64,000 nt of DNA from Paraphoma chrysanthemicola (lineage: Eukaryota; Ascomycota; Dothideomycetes; Pleosporales; Phaeosphaeriaceae). The stretch is taken from contig JAGMWG010000005.1 of assembly GCA_020744225.1 (NCBI GenBank), forward strand, positions 248,001 through 312,000. The letters are read 5' to 3'. Made by a program: the position numbers and the translations under genes. The notes below the pieces were generated by a model. That model did not search any database. It was not told the DNA's origin and saw only the letters and a list, made by a program, of their open reading frames with translations. Position 1 is the stretch's first letter; every line of letters begins with the position of its first letter. Positions 1-13,292 of this stretch are shown in pieces.

Positions 1-2483
1 CTATATATCTTCTTTAATAGTAAGAAATAATCTATATTAAAAGACTATAAGAAATAAGATAAGTAAAAAGATATATAGAGAGTAATAATCTTATTATTTT
101 AATAGTACTACTAGAATTTAAGTAAGTTATAGCTTTTATAGCTATTAATAATAAGTAATTATACTCTTTTAAGAGTATACTTCTTTATATAAGTATTTAA
201 TATACTTTAGCTATACTAAACTAAGCTTATTTATTATCTAGCTATTCTTAAAGACTATAATAACTTAGTTATAAAATAAGTTATTCTTTTTATACTAAGT
301 AAAGAAATAGTTCTTATCTTAGAAGATAATAAAGAGTAAGATTACTTACCTAGTAGTGTTAATACCTTAGATTACTATTATCTACTCTTAATTACTTTAC
401 TATACTATCTTTAGCTATTCTTAATACTTAGAGCTTATAACTACTACTCTAGTTAATATTATACTTATTATAAAGCTAAATTTATTAAAGTTATAAGTAT
501 TCTTATTAAGAATACTATACTTAGTCTTTATATTCTCTATAAGTTAAAACTAGTCTTATATAGCTTTAGAATTCTTATAGAGAGCTCTTTTATAGTTATA
601 CTTATAATTAAACTTAACTTTAAGCTTAGAGTAATATTTAATAAAGATTAAAGTTTAGTTAATATTTACTAATAGTTAGCTATACTTCTTATATAGTAGA
701 TTAACTATATTCTTAATAGTAGTAAGCTATAGTAGAATTCTTATATATTAAGATTAAGTATATACTAAATAATAACCTTCTTCTCTAGTAGATAAAGATT
801 TACTAAATTAAGCGCGTAATTATATTAAAACTACTTTCTAGTATATTAATTACTTAGTATTATATAAGTAACTTTATAGATAGCTATAGTATATCTAAAA
901 GATAGTATTATATTCTATTAAATAGCTTTAAGAGTAAGCTATATACGTACTTCTTTTAACTTAGATAGCTCTTATTATAGTTAAGCTATTATATTTCTAC
1001 TATTTATTATAATAGATTTTAGTATAGTCTTAGTAAAGTAGCTAATTTATCTATATAGCTAACTTACTTATAGAGTACGTTACTACTTTTACTTTAATAC
1101 TACTTTATTAGTCTTCTTAAGACTAGTAATTCTCTTATATATTAGCTTAGCTAATAAGATTATTACTTTAGTACTCTTCTTAAGCTAGTTAATTATCTTA
1201 ATAATTAATATAAGTAAAGAGCTCTTATATTAGTATACGCGCTTATAAATTAGTATTAATTAAGTCTTAAGCTTATATACGTTACTTAGTATATAAGTTT
1301 ACTAGATAGTCTCTAGTAGAGTAGTAAGTATAAGTATATATAGCTATACGTTTAGCTTTAATAAAATAGCCTCTAACTAAAGAAGTATAAGACTTATACT
1401 TTAAAAAACTAAGTAAATATTAGCTATTATAAATATATAGTTAAAGACTATTTTAAAAGTTAGTAAAAACTTAAGCTTTATAATATAGTTAATATAGTAT
1501 TAAATAAGAGTCTTAATCTTATAGCTATATATATACTTTAATAGTAAAAAGTAACTAATATTAAGAGACTATAATAAGTAAGATAAGTAAGATAGTATAT
1601 AAAGTATATAGATATTATTCTCTTTATAGAGCTCTTAAAATTTAAGAAAGTAGTAACTCTTATAGCTATTAAGAATAAGTAAGTAATATTTACTTATGAT
1701 ATAAGTCTTTATATAAGTATAAAAGTACTTTAGCTACTTAACTCTAAGCTTATTATTTATCTAGCTATTATTACTAACTATAATTACTTAGTTATATAGA
1801 ATATTCTTCTTATACTAAGTAAATTAATAATACTAACTAGTAAAGATAAGAAAGAGTAGAATAGTCTAGTAAGTAGTATTAATTATAGTAATTATAGTTA
1901 CTTACTTATAATTACTAGACTAAATAGTTCTTAGTCTACTTCTTCTCTCTAACTCTATTATAATAAGCTAAGTTATAATCTTACTTATTATAAAGCTAGC
2001 CTTATTAAAGTTATAGATATTCTTATTATAAATACTATACTTAGTTTTTATCTTCTCTATAAGCTTAAACTAGTATTATATAAGAATAAGATTCTTATAT
2101 AAAGCTTTCTATCTATTATATAGCTAGTTAAAATATATTATAAGTTAGTTTATATACTTAATAAAGTTATACACTTAGTAAACACTAATATAACTAATAG
2201 AGTATATAGCTAGTAGCTTATTAGCTATATTATATATAGCTATATAAGCGTAAATTTATATTAATTAAGATTAAGTATATATCTAATAATTACTATCTTC
2301 TCTAGCTAGGTAAGGTTCTTTAAGTTAAGCTAGTAATTATATTAAGTAGACTTACTAGTATATTAGTTATATAATATTATTTAAGAGATATTAAATATCT
2401 AGATAGTAGCTCTCTTAGTTTTAAATTAACTATATTTATAATAGTAGTAAGCTATAGTAGAAATTCTTATATATTAAGATTAA
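1..2483. repeat. RIP-degraded unclassified repeat, at least three diverged copies
   Basis: Extremely AT-rich DNA with almost no CA or TG dinucleotides, as expected after saturating RIP. Positions 1-610 align collinearly with about 1,527-2,150. A downstream part (about 735-1,090) recurs at about 2,265-2,400 and at 25,689-26,030. The end of a third copy (2,430-2,483) is interrupted by the outer LTR element and continues at 25,689. No protein domain could be recognised because every frame is full of TAA and TAG codons, so the family is unknown. It is the oldest layer of the island and served as target DNA for the outer chromovirus. Confidence 0.6.
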
Positions 2484-2662
2484 TATAAGGCTTACGTCTT
2501 ACAAAGCTCTTTGTATTCTTATTACGTACGTACTAGTACTATATAAGCTAAGAGATTACTAAAGAGCTCTCTAGTAATTTATCTATTCTTATATAAAGAT
2601 AATATATTTATATTTATTTACTTTAATACTACTAGTATACTAATTAGTCTATTTATCTTATA
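2484..2662 (+). repeat. 5' LTR of outer chromovirus (degraded)
   Basis: This 179-bp segment aligns over its whole length with 25,505-25,683. Differences are mostly C/T or G/A, as RIP would produce. A TATATAAG-like box lies in the middle, compatible with a former LTR promoter. It is preceded by ATTAA at 2,479-2,483, one copy of the target duplication. Confidence 0.75.
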
Positions 2663-3574
2663 TTTAAATTACTCTAACTCTATTAGTTATACTAGAGCGT
2701 TTTATAATACTATAAGTACTTTACTTCTACTAATAGACTTATATACTCTTAGTAGAAATACCTCTAAGTCTTACGCTATTAAACCTAAGAATAATATTCT
2801 AATAAGAGAAACTTTATATCTTTTTAGTAACTAGATACTTACTCTAAGTACTAATAGTTTAGAAGAAGAGAAGAACTCTCTTATTAAGCTAAAAGACTCT
2901 AAAAGAAGTTAAAATAACTTATATAAATCTAATATAGACTATTAGATCTAAGAACTAAAGCTCTAGAAGAAATAGTAGTACTAATATAATAAATTAAAGT
3001 ACTTAAAAGATTATTAACTCTAATATAAGACTAGTAACTATAGTACTATTCTAATAGACGTAGCTAGATTAGCTATTATTACTATACTTATAGTAAGACT
3101 AACTACTATACTTTTATAATCTAATTTACTAAAGAAGTATAAGAAGTAAGATTATACTTAGTTTAACTACTAAGAGCGTAACTATAAGTATTACTTTAAC
3201 TAGATTTTCTAGTTATTTACTATAGACTAATAAAAGATTAATTTTAGAAAATAATATATCTCTAAACTTCTAAAGTTACTATAGAGTACCTAAGTATATA
3301 ATAGAGTTACGCTTATAGTATATATAATAAGATTTAGTCTTATAAGAACTACTAAGCTATCTATTCTAATAAGCTAGCTAACTTAGAAGAAGTTTAAAGA
3401 AGTTATACTTAATACTTTAGACTTAAGAATAGAGTACTACTTTATTATCTACTTAGTCTTAAACTATAGATACTAAAAGTAGAATAAGTCTTTTATAGAG
3501 CTTTTTAATACTATATATCTCTTATAAGAAAAGTTATAGAAAAAGAGATCTAAAAAATATAAAGTTCTTTAGTA

Positions 3575-3648
3575 ACGTGTTTCCCACCCGAGCGGGCACC
3601 CCAAGCGAGTCGGCAGCTCTTCCCCACCAACACGCCTGCGCAACAACG
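3575..3648 (+). repeat. Left terminal inverted repeat of pogo element
   Basis: All 74 bases match the reverse complement of 5,345-5,418. TA precedes it at 3,573-3,574. Confidence 0.95.
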
Positions 3649-3655
3649 ACGCGTA

Positions 3656-5299
3656 ATGTCTCAACAACGCAACGCCCAAAAGCCCTACAATGAAGGAGAT
3701 ATATACCTTGCTATCTCTGATATTAAATTAAAGCGTATACAGAGTGAGAAACGCGCTGCAGAGATCTACAACGTCCCTCGAACGACTATCCAAGCGCGAC
3801 GCGCTGGACGACGCGCCCGAAGCGATTGCGAAGCGAACTCGAAGCGCCTTACAAAGCTAGAAGAGGAGGTGATTCTACATAGTATACTTGACGCTAGTCT
3901 ACGTGGAGTACCGCTAAAAAAGGCTCTTGTACGAGATATGGCTGATAGACTGCTGAGAGAGCGGGGTGAGAAGCCTGTTGGCAAGCACTGGGTTGACAAC
4001 TTCATTAAGCGAACACCTGAGCTTAAGAAGCGCTGGAGCCGTCCGTATGATCGCCAGCGAGCTGCCTGCGAGGACCCAGCGCTTATCCGGCCCTGGTTCG
4101 AGCTTGTTCAATCGATGAAGGCGAAGTATGGTATCCAAGATGAGGATACCTGGAACTTTGATGAGACTGGCTTCCTGATGGGCAAGATTACGTCTCAGCT
4201 CGTGGTAACAGGCTCAGATAAGCCTGGTAAAGCGAAGAAACTACAGCCTGGCGATCGCGAGTGGGTTACCCTAGTACAAGCTGTCGGCGCGACGGGGAAG
4301 CGTATCCCACCCTTCATCATCTTTGCTGGCAAGGTTCTTATCTCTACCTGGTTTGAGCTGGGTATACCACGCGACTGGATCATCCAAGTAAGCCCAAATG
4401 GCTGGACGAGCAACGATCTAGCGCTTGCCTGGCTTAAACACTTCGATGCGCATGCGAAGCCAGTTGGAGCGTGGAGATTGCTGATTATCGACGGCCACGA
4501 GAGCCACTGCTCACTTGAGTTCCAAGAGTACTGCAAGGAGAACAAGATAATTGCCCTCTGTATGCCTCCTCACTCATCGCATCTACTGCAGCCTCTTGAC
4601 GTCGCCTGCTTCTCGCCGTTGAAGCGCAGCTACGGCGACGGCATCTCAGCCTTGGCGCGCAACCACATCTACCATATTAGCAAAGAAACCTTCCTACCAG
4701 CTTTTAAAGCTGCCTACGACCTTACATTTACAGCAGAGAACGCTCGCGCAGGGTTCCGAGGCGCTGGATTAGTTCCATTTGATCCAGAGACGGTGTTATC
4801 GAAGCTTGATGTGAGGTTGCGCACGCCAACTCCACCGCGGCGTGACGACGCCGCGTGGGAGGCGAGGACACCGCGCAACGCCAAAGAGCTAGAGGCCCAG
4901 ACTACGCTTATTCGACAGAGGATGCAAAGGCGCCCAGGTTCCTCAGCAAGCTCCCTTGACGAGCAGGTACGACAGCTAAGTAAAGGCGCGCAACAAATAG
5001 CGCATAATATGGTGTTGCTGCAGGAGGAACAGGCGCGCATGAGAAGCGCAATTGAAGAGCTTACAAAGCGCAAGGGCCGTAAAAGACGGTATATACGAGT
5101 AGAGGAGACCTTAACAGTTGGCGAGGTATCAGACCTAATTACTGAGAAGGAGAGTGGTAGTCGTAAGGATAGCGAAACGCCTGCGAAGAGGGTGCGCGCT
5201 GAGAGGCACTGCGGGCGTTGCGGCGAAACTGGGCACAATTCCCGCACTTGCAAGGTAGAAATAGAGGACCTAGATAATAGCGAAGAATCTGAGGTATAA
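3656..5299 (+). CDS. pogo/Fot1-family transposase (DDE, CENP-B-like)
   Basis: 547-residue transposase that would cut and paste the element by recognising its terminal repeats. The N-terminus (residues about 10-130) fits the psq-type and CENPB/Tc5-type helix-turn-helix DNA-binding regions of this family. The DDE catalytic core has D169 (in WNFDETGF), D279 (in IIDGH) and D315 (in LQPLDV). The last two are separated by 35 residues, giving the DD35D arrangement known for pogo/Fot1. A basic coiled region follows, and near the C-terminus there is a CCHC zinc knuckle (C-x2-C-x4-H-x4-C, in CGRCGETGHNSRTC). The first ATG after the left repeat is used and the stop lies 45 bp before the right repeat. 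No frameshift or stop interrupts it. Confidence 0.93.
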   Translation: MSQQRNAQKPYNEGDIYLAISDIKLKRIQSEKRAAEIYNVPRTTIQARRAGRRARSDCEANSKRLTKLEEEVILHSILDASLRGVPLKKALVRDMADRLLRERGEKPVGKHWVDNFIKRTPELKKRWSRPYDRQRAACEDPALIRPWFELVQSMKAKYGIQDEDTWNFDETGFLMGKITSQLVVTGSDKPGKAKKLQPGDREWVTLVQAVGATGKRIPPFIIFAGKVLISTWFELGIPRDWIIQVSPNGWTSNDLALAWLKHFDAHAKPVGAWRLLIIDGHESHCSLEFQEYCKENKIIALCMPPHSSHLLQPLDVACFSPLKRSYGDGISALARNHIYHISKETFLPAFKAAYDLTFTAENARAGFRGAGLVPFDPETVLSKLDVRLRTPTPPRRDDAAWEARTPRNAKELEAQTTLIRQRMQRRPGSSASSLDEQVRQLSKGAQQIAHNMVLLQEEQARMRSAIEELTKRKGRKRRYIRVEETLTVGEVSDLITEKESGSRKDSETPAKRVRAERHCGRCGETGHNSRTCKVEIEDLDNSEESEV

Positions 5300-5344
5300 T
5301 ATACTATCGCGTAAAGTATAAATTATTTATGTAGTGTTGCGCAG

Positions 5345-5418
5345 CGTTGTTGCGCAGGCGTGTTGGTGGGGAAGAGCTGCCGACTCGCTTGGGGTGCCCG
5401 CTCGGGTGGGAAACACGT
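5345..5418 (-). repeat. Right terminal inverted repeat of pogo element
   Basis: Exact reverse complement of 3,575-3,648, followed by TA at 5,419-5,420. Confidence 0.95.
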
Positions 5419-7019
5419 TATACTTTTACTCTATATTAAGAGATCTAAAATAATCTTTCTTAAGTAAAAGATAAGAATAAAATTACTTTTATATAAGTTA
5501 AGAACCTTACTAATTATTTATAGTACTAATTATACTATAATATATCTCTAAAACTTAAGAATATAAAGAAGAGAGCTAGCTGTCTATATCTAACTATAGC
5601 TAGTAATCTAAAGAACTCTAAAACTTTTAAAAAGTAGAGAAAAGAATATATAGAATATTCTAGTTCTAAATAAGCTAATTTAACTCTAAAGAGTAAATTA
5701 GTACTTAATCTTACTTATATTACGTATTACTAATATAAAAAAGTAGAGTATAAAGTAAATATATATACTAATAAGAAAAAGATAAACTCTTTAGCTAAAG
5801 AGAACTAGATAAAAAAAAAAGAAGAAGTTAAAGAGCTAAGCGCTCTTCTCTTTATCTATATTACTTAACTAAAGTATAGCTTATAGAATCTAATAAAAGA
5901 AGCTATTAGATAAGCTAACTTTAGAGATATACTAATAGTAATAATAAAGATTAGAACTTTTAATTATAAAGAAGCTCTAATTAACTTAAGTTTAGAACTA
6001 AACTTACTTTCTAGCTTCTTTATAAAGAAACTAAGCTTAAAGATTAACTTTCTCTCTTTATTAGAAGTAGAGACTATAAATAAAATAAATATACTTCTAG
6101 ATAGTACTACTATAGTAGAGATTACTATTACTAATTAATAAGAGAAAGTAAAATACTAACTAGTACTTTTTATAGTATACGTACTATAAAAGTTTTTTAT
6201 TTATCTAGACTTACTATAAATAGATATATATAATCTAAAGTTAAACTTTATATCTTAAAGAGTACTTTACTAAAGTAAAAAAGTAAAAGATTAAGTCTTA
6301 GTAGCTAAAGTAAGCTTAGAGAAGATAAAAGACTTTAATAAGAGTATATAAAATCTAACTTTATATATTTTTACGTACTTAGTATTAAGTATAAATAGAG
6401 ATAGTCTAAACTAGACTAATATAAGCTAACTACTCTCTTAATATTAAAAGTTTACTAATATTTACTTAGATAAGAATACTTAAGAACTTACTAAATACTT
6501 ATAGTATAATCTAGCTATTAATTTAGTACTAGAAAAAGAACTACTCTACTAGTCTATATATAACCTTTCTTCTAGTAAACTAGATATTCTTTAGAAGTAC
6601 TTAAAGAAATACTTAAAAAAAGAGTAGATTTATTATTTAAGATTACTAGTAGAAGCTCTAATTCTCTTTATAAAAAAGAAAAATAGCTCTCTATACTTTT
6701 ATATAAACTACTAAGACTTAAATAAGATAACTATTAAGAATTAATATTCTTTACTCTTAATTTTAGAATTCTTAGAGTACTTAGTAGTAGCTAAGTATTA
6801 CTCTAAGTTAAATATATAGAATATATATTATAGAATCTAAATTAGAGAGAGTAATAAGTAGAAGACTACTTTCTATACTAAATATAGTTATTTTAAGTAT
6901 ATAGTAATACCTTTTAGCTTTATAAATACTTTTACGTAATTCTAGACTTATATTAACTAAGTATTAGTAAATTTAGTTAATATAATATATATTATCTATT
7001 TAGATAATATCTTAATTTT

Positions 7020-7441
7020 TATTAAGATAGTAGGCTTATAGAGATTAGAGTAGACTAATTAGGTGTATAAGAGAGCTCTAGAGTTTATTTAAAGAGAATA
7101 AGCGTAGAGTAGAAGAGTAAGCTTAAGTAGTCTAGAGTAGATTGTCTATCTTAGAATATTAAGTTAAATATAATAGAAGAAGAGCTCTTATTATAGTTAT
7201 CTATATACTATATAGATTCTATAAATTCTAAAGTTATTCTATAGTTCTAAGTGTAGTATATTATAAGATTCTATAGAATTCTAAACCTTAGCGTACACTA
7301 AAACTATAAGATTATAAAATTACGTAGTTAGTATAGAGCTTACGTTATTATTAGTTCTAATGTGCTAACCTCTTAGGTTACCTATACTCTATTACCTTTC
7401 TATTTCTTATAACTACTATGTTTCTAATCTTACTTTATAAT
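7020..7441 (-). repeat. LTR of the partly RIPed gypsy element (left copy, 3' LTR)
   Basis: Aligns with 13,293-13,620 joined to 20,820-20,914. It starts TATTAAGATAG where the right copy has TGTTAAGATAG, so the terminal TG has been RIPed in one copy only. It borders the polypurine-tract complement at about 7,442-7,465, so in element orientation it is the 3' LTR. Confidence 0.75.
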
Positions 7442-7465
7442 ACTATCTTCTTCTTTCTTTCTTTT

Positions 7466-10400
7466 ATATTCTTATAAATATATTCTAATAGTTTCTAGTA
7501 GTACTGCTTATTATTATCTTACTAGCAATCGTATTAACAGTACTAGTTAGCTAGCTATAGTTTCTTACTAGTATTGCGTAAAGAGAAGTTTAGAGTACAA
7601 AATATTATTATTAAAGAAGAAGTGTAGAAATTATTATTGTAGTAGTAATAGAAACTACGTTCTAGTAGATATTCTCTTACCTAACTATTTAAAATTAGAT
7701 ATAGAACTAGTGCGTCTAGATTAGTAAGAGGCTAAAGCTAATAAGGCTAAGAAGGTAGTGTTAGATGCGTTAGTTATAGCTTATACAAAGAAGAACTATC
7801 TTTATAAATAAAAGAAATTTCTGTAGTATTATAAGTAAAAGTTAGTAGATAAGTCTAGTTATTATATAAAGAATCTAGAAACTTTAGATATAGTAAAGAC
7901 TCTAGGTTAAGAGCTTAGAAATTTAGACAAAGATCTAATACCTAGTACTTTAGCTCTAAACTAGAGTGCCTTTATACCTTTAGAACTTAAGTTTAGTAGT
8001 ATTAAGTAAGCAGCTAGTAGGAGTTTATAAGATACGTTTCTAGTAGCTAGAGTCCTGTTTTGTTCTTTTCTAGTATTTCTTAATACGTTGCCTGTAGTTT
8101 TAGAGGTTACTCTCTAGTTTCTAAGTATTTTCTAAGTAGTTATATTCTAACTATTTAACTAGGTACTCTTATAGCTTAATTTACTTAGTGTCGTAATAGT
8201 CTAGAATCTTTTTAACTTTAAATTTATTCTCTTCTTCTGTCTTGTACTAGAAGGTCTTCTAGAGTAGCGTTTTAGAGTCTACTAGTTCTAATAGTTTAAT
8301 GTAGAATCTAGAGCAGATTTTAGTATCTTATAGTAGATCTAATATATACGTTACTAGTCTATTTTTCTTATAAATTAAAAATAGTCTAACCTTAATATAG
8401 TTTAGTTTCTTACTTAGTTATATTATTTATAAGTTTTTTGTAAGTAAGTATACTTTATTTCTCTCTTTTAGCTAAGATACTGTTTTTCTTTTCTTATTAA
8501 TATATAAAATACTATACTATTAAGCTTTCTAAATGCGTTCTTACATTTCTTTATAAGTTTTCTTTAATTCTTCTACTATAGATATAGTAGCTTTAGCGTT
8601 TAGGCTAAATAACGTTCTTTTAAAGAGATATAGATATCTTCTATAGTTAGTAAAGAATAGTATCTTTTTAGTTAATTCTAATATTTTATTATTATAAGCT
8701 ATTTAAGCTATAAGTAGTAGAGATACTTAATTATTTTATTTCTTATTAGCGTAGATCTATAAGTATATCTTTATTATATAGTTTGTTTATTCTATTTAAC
8801 TATCTATTTAAGAGTAGTAGATAGTAGATAGTTTCTTTTAGATTCTAATAGCTGCTATAAGCGTAGCCTAGTAATTAGACGTAAAGAGCTTATCTTAGTT
8901 ACTTATTATTATCTTTAGTATACTATAGTATCTAATAACTTAGTTATTAATAATGTGTTCTAGTTGTACTACTATATAGTTTTTTCTAAATAGTATATAT
9001 TCTATAGCTTTTATAAAGTAGTATACGACTATAAGTATTACGTTATACTTTAGTCTAGTAGTTAGATCTTTTAACTCTAGTAGTTCTATAATAAAGTCTA
9101 TAGAGATGTTAGTCTAGAGCTTAGTTAGTAATTTAATAGCTTATATCTCTTTATATTCTACGTATATGCTGTACTTATTCTAATAATAGTTAGTATATTT
9201 CTTAATAAAGTTAGTAACTTTATTCTTTATATTCTTAAACTTATAGTTTTATTAGATAAGTTTTATAGTTCGTGTAATTCTAGAGTATCTATGTACAAAG
9301 TTATTATAGTAACTCTAGATAAGTTTCTTTTGTAATTCTTCTAGTACCTTATTTATAATTTAGAGTATTAAATACACTTCTTTAGATAGTCTTAAGAATT
9401 TATTCTTATTTTATTGTAATAAGAGCATAAAGACGTTTATCTTTTTTTCTACTACGTTATATCTTTTACTAAGAGTATCTACTCTTCTATTATCTTTTTC
9501 TAGTGTATATATAACCTTAAACTAATATTATCTAAGTAGCTCTAACTAACGTACTTATCTATAGTTAAGTTGCTTAGTTATAGTAAAGTATTAAAGATTC
9601 TTGTAGTTAGTAAAGATTATTAGCTTAGAGTAGCTTTCTGCGTATATTCTCTAATATTCTAGAGTATATACTATTACTAGAAGTTCTTTATTGTAAATAT
9701 CGTACTATTCTTCTACTAAAGAGAACTTCTTTAAGTAGTATACTACTAAGTACTACTTACTATCTTGTTCTTATAGTACAGCTCTATCTATTATAAGATT
9801 AGACGTATCTATCTTAAATTATAAGAGTTTACTGCTATAAAATACTATAAGAACTAGTTTAGTAATATAGACTAGTTTAAGTGCCTTAAAGGCTTCTTAT
9901 TATAACTTACTCTATCTCTAAGTAGTTTTCTTCTTTATTAGCTTAGTTAATAGTATTATAATTTTTGCAAAGTCTTTTATAAATATCTAGTTAAAGTTTA
10001 TAAATCTAATAAAGAATTGTACGTCTTTTATAGTTTTAAGTGTTACTTATTCTTTAATTATCTTAATCTTAGTTTTACTAATTCTTACTCTATTAATTCT
10101 AACTATATATTCTAGGAATTTAACTTCTTCTTTATAGAACTTGTATTTCTTAGGTTTTAGTTTAAGTCTGTAAGTCTTAAGTTATTAGAGAACTTTAGTT
10201 ATATATCTAATATGTTCTTTTATGTTCTCTAAGTAGATTAGAATATTATCTAGGTATATAATTATAAATTCGTCTAGGTGCTTATATAAGGTGTTATTAA
10301 TTAGCTCTTAATATATTACTAGTGCGTTAGTTAGACTAAAGAGTATTATAGTATATTTATAGTATCTGTATCTTATTTAGAATACTATTTTCTATTCTTT

Positions 10401-13280
10401 ACCTTTCTTTATTCTAATAAGATTATATACTTCTCTTAGGTCTAGTACTGTAAAAACCTTTACTTTTAATAGTCTATTATATAGTTTCTGTATATTAAGT
10501 AATAGGTAGTAATTCTTCTTTATAATTACGTTTAGTTTATAGTAGTTAATATATAGTTATAGTATTCTGTCTTTTTTTAGTGTAAACAGAACTAGGTATT
10601 CTACTAAGAACTTAGACTTTCTAATAAATTCTTTTACTAAGTTATTATTAATGTACTTTTTTAGTATCTTAAGCTCTTTTTCTAATAGTCTATATATTAG
10701 CTTAAATCTAGAGTATTTTTCTTCTACTAGTTTAATCTTATAATTCTATTTCTAGTATTTTAGTAAGGCTCTTAGGCTAGTTTTTTTAATAAACATATTA
10801 ATAAATTTATTGTATACTATTAGAATGTTTAGAGTAATACTTTTTTCTCTTTCTCTTACTACAGTATCTAATACTTTTAGTATCTTAGTAGAGTTAACTC
10901 TCTTATGTTATAAACGTTTCTTTCTATTCTTTAGAATAGTTAGTTACAAAGTAATACTCGTAATTATCTTCTTATCTACTAACGCAGCGTGTAATTACGT
11001 AGAGACGTTAGGTGTATAGGCGTTTATTGCGTTACCTAATAAGACCTATTAATTTCTCTAATTAATATCTAGATTATAGTCTCTTAGCTAAGGTAGTTCT
11101 AATATAATATTATAAGAGGCCTTCTTAAAGATATCTAAGCGTACTACTAGGCGTTATTCTAGAGTAATAGTTAGGTTCGTGCTAACCTTATACTAAATCT
11201 ATTTTATTAATTTATCTACTAGTATTATAGTATAGAGTTCTTTCTTAGGAGTTAGCTTAAGTCTAGCTTACTTTACTACTTCTCTTAAAATATAATTTTC
11301 TTATAACTCTAAGTTAATAAGTGCTATTATCTCTTACTTCTTAAGTTTTACTTATATCTTAAGAGCTCTTACTCTAATATTATATAAGTATTAGAGTCTT
11401 TCTAGTTACTGTCTAACTAAGATAGAGAACTTATTCTTAAGTTTAGCTTCTTATTTCTTTCTAAAAAAGAATACTTATTAAATCTATTATACTTCTTTTA
11501 TAACTCGTAGTTAGTGTATATAGAATTTATGTAGGTCTACTAGTTAGTATTTAGGTATTATCTATTAATAACTACTTCTTATATAGTAATTCTTTTATTA
11601 TTATGTCTTAGAAAGTAGTTTATTATTTATTTATCTTAAAGGTAGTCTTTATATATATCTTTGTAATAGTTAAACTATTATTATTAATAAGATTCTTAAG
11701 ACGTAGAGAACTATAATATTATAGTTTTTATCTTATAGTATGTATTATAATAGTTATATGTGCAGAATTTGTAGCCTAGTAATACGTAGGTTAGATTTTA
11801 GTAGTCTTTGTTGTACTATATTAATGTGTAGTCTTCTCTAGGTAGTATACACCTAATAATAGTTTTCTCTTTCTATTCTTACTGTTTTATTTCTTTCTAT
11901 TATAGTCTTAGCGTAGCTCTATTTAGATTCTTAGAAGTAGTATCTATATATACTAGACATATATTAAAGAATACTACTTTTCTACTATACTTAGTGCATT
12001 CTTAATTATTGTTGTAGTATACTCTATAGCAGCTTTTCTAGAGTAATAGTTTGTATATTTACTTCTTTTATTAGCACGTGTTATAGGCTTTTCTTCTTCT
12101 ATCTAGAAGATTCTCTTCTATAGTTATAAGTTATATATTAGGTTCTAATGTTTAAGTAAATTAATGTTTGTTTTTATCTTATAGTCTATTAATTCTAGTT
12201 TCTAGATAGATATTAATTAGTGCTACGTTTTCTTTATTAGATTTAGTTTTGTTATACTATGTTATTAAGGCATTAACGTATAAGGTAGATAGGTCTAGCT
12301 AGGTAGTATTCTTCTATTCTGCTAGTACTATATTATATTCTTCTTCTATTATAGGTGTAATAATTTCTTATAGTTTATTATTAGTTTTAAACCTATTAGT
12401 ATAGTATCTAATTATGTTAACGTAATAAGTAACTTTATTCTTACTAGTGCAGTTTCTTAGAAAGTATCTCTTCTTTCTATAGCTGTAGTATATCTTCTTC
12501 TTCTTATTCTTACCTTTGTTCTCTACCTTCTAAGTCTTATTCTTCTTAGTAACACTATCTAAATATATTTGTTTAAGTTCTAATAAAGTGTAGTATCTAG
12601 TAGTTTGTTTAAAGTTTATAACGTAAATATAATTCTATCTTTACTTTCTCTTATATAGTTAACCTTTAGTTCTATTCTAGTATTTCTGTATTTCTAATTA
12701 TAGCTAGTATAGCTTATTATTTAAATAAATAGCTTTATTAATAAGTTAGTTAAGAGTATTAGTAGTAACACTTATTTATATAAGTTTACTTAAAACTTAT
12801 AGCTTAAGTCTCTAGTAAAATATGCGTTTAAGAGTCTAGTTATCTTATTTAATTTATACAGTATATTAATAGAACTAGTTAGTATAGTTAGTAATAGAGT
12901 TAGTTTGTTAGAGGTTCTAGATATCTCTTTTAGCTTTAATAGTTTTCTTATAAGTACTAAAGATTTATTTAATTTATTACTTAAATTTATCTTAGTTCTT
13001 AAACATTATTATAATCTTAGAGTTAGTTATATTTCTATCTATATAGCGTATTAGCTGTAGTTTAATCTATTTAAAGGCGCTGCTTCTTAGGTAAGTAGCT
13101 ACTAGAGTACTCTTATCTTTAGATTTAATTATTAGATTTATATAGTAGTGTAGGTTATAGTAAAGTAACTATGTATTTAGCTAATTGCAGTTACTATAGT
13201 ACTTAAGTACTTTATTTATACAGCTCTTAGTAGCCTAGAGCTTAGAAGTTAGAGTTATATCTATATTACTTATCTTAAAA
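7466..13280 (-). pseudogene. gag-pol remnant of the partly RIPed gypsy element
   Basis: The minus strand still shows recognisable gypsy order with many stops. Near 12,430-12,500 there is a zinc knuckle with several Cys changed to Tyr (TGC to TAC), as RIP predicts. Near 10,480-10,600 lies the RT block matching VLFxxKKDG...YRKLN, and near 10,225-10,275 the catalytic block reads YLDNILIYLEN, with one Asp changed. RNase H and integrase should lie at about 8,300-10,000 but were not resolved residue by residue. Short open frames in this span, such as 10,810-11,019, are chance openings and not genes. Confidence 0.65.
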
Positions 13281-13292
13281 TAGTGTTTAAAG

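Larger units (their letters stand above)
3575..5418 (+). mobile_element. Intact pogo/Fot1-type DNA transposon
   Basis: A 1,844-bp element flanked by the target dinucleotide TA (3,573-3,574 and 5,419-5,420). It has perfect 74-bp terminal inverted repeats at 3,575-3,648 and 5,345-5,418, beginning ACGTGTTTCCCACC. It holds one uninterrupted transposase gene starting 8 bp after the left repeat. GC content is ordinary and CA/TG dinucleotides are normal, unlike the RIP-saturated sequence on both sides, so it arrived after that sequence was RIPed. By architecture it belongs to the Tc1/mariner superfamily, pogo/Fot1 branch. It appears intact and possibly mobile. Confidence 0.93.
2663..7019 (+). pseudogene. 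gag-pol remnant of outer chromovirus, 5' part
   Basis: AT-rich, stop-riddled remnant, interrupted by the pogo element at 3,575-5,418. At about 6,660-6,770 a plus-strand frame still resembles the RT block normally written with KKDGSLR followed by DYR-x-LN-x-ITIKN. At about 6,985-7,019 it reads YLDNILIF, a RIPed form of the YLDD catalytic box (GAC to AAT). The frame resumes after the inner gypsy insertion at 20,915. The gag part (about 2,800-3,570 and 5,420-6,300) is too degraded to place domains. Confidence 0.6.

Noticed and set aside
10810..11019. 69-codon open frame inside the AT-rich block
   Set aside because: It lies on the opposite strand to the degraded pol of the minus-strand gypsy element and has no protein-like conservation.
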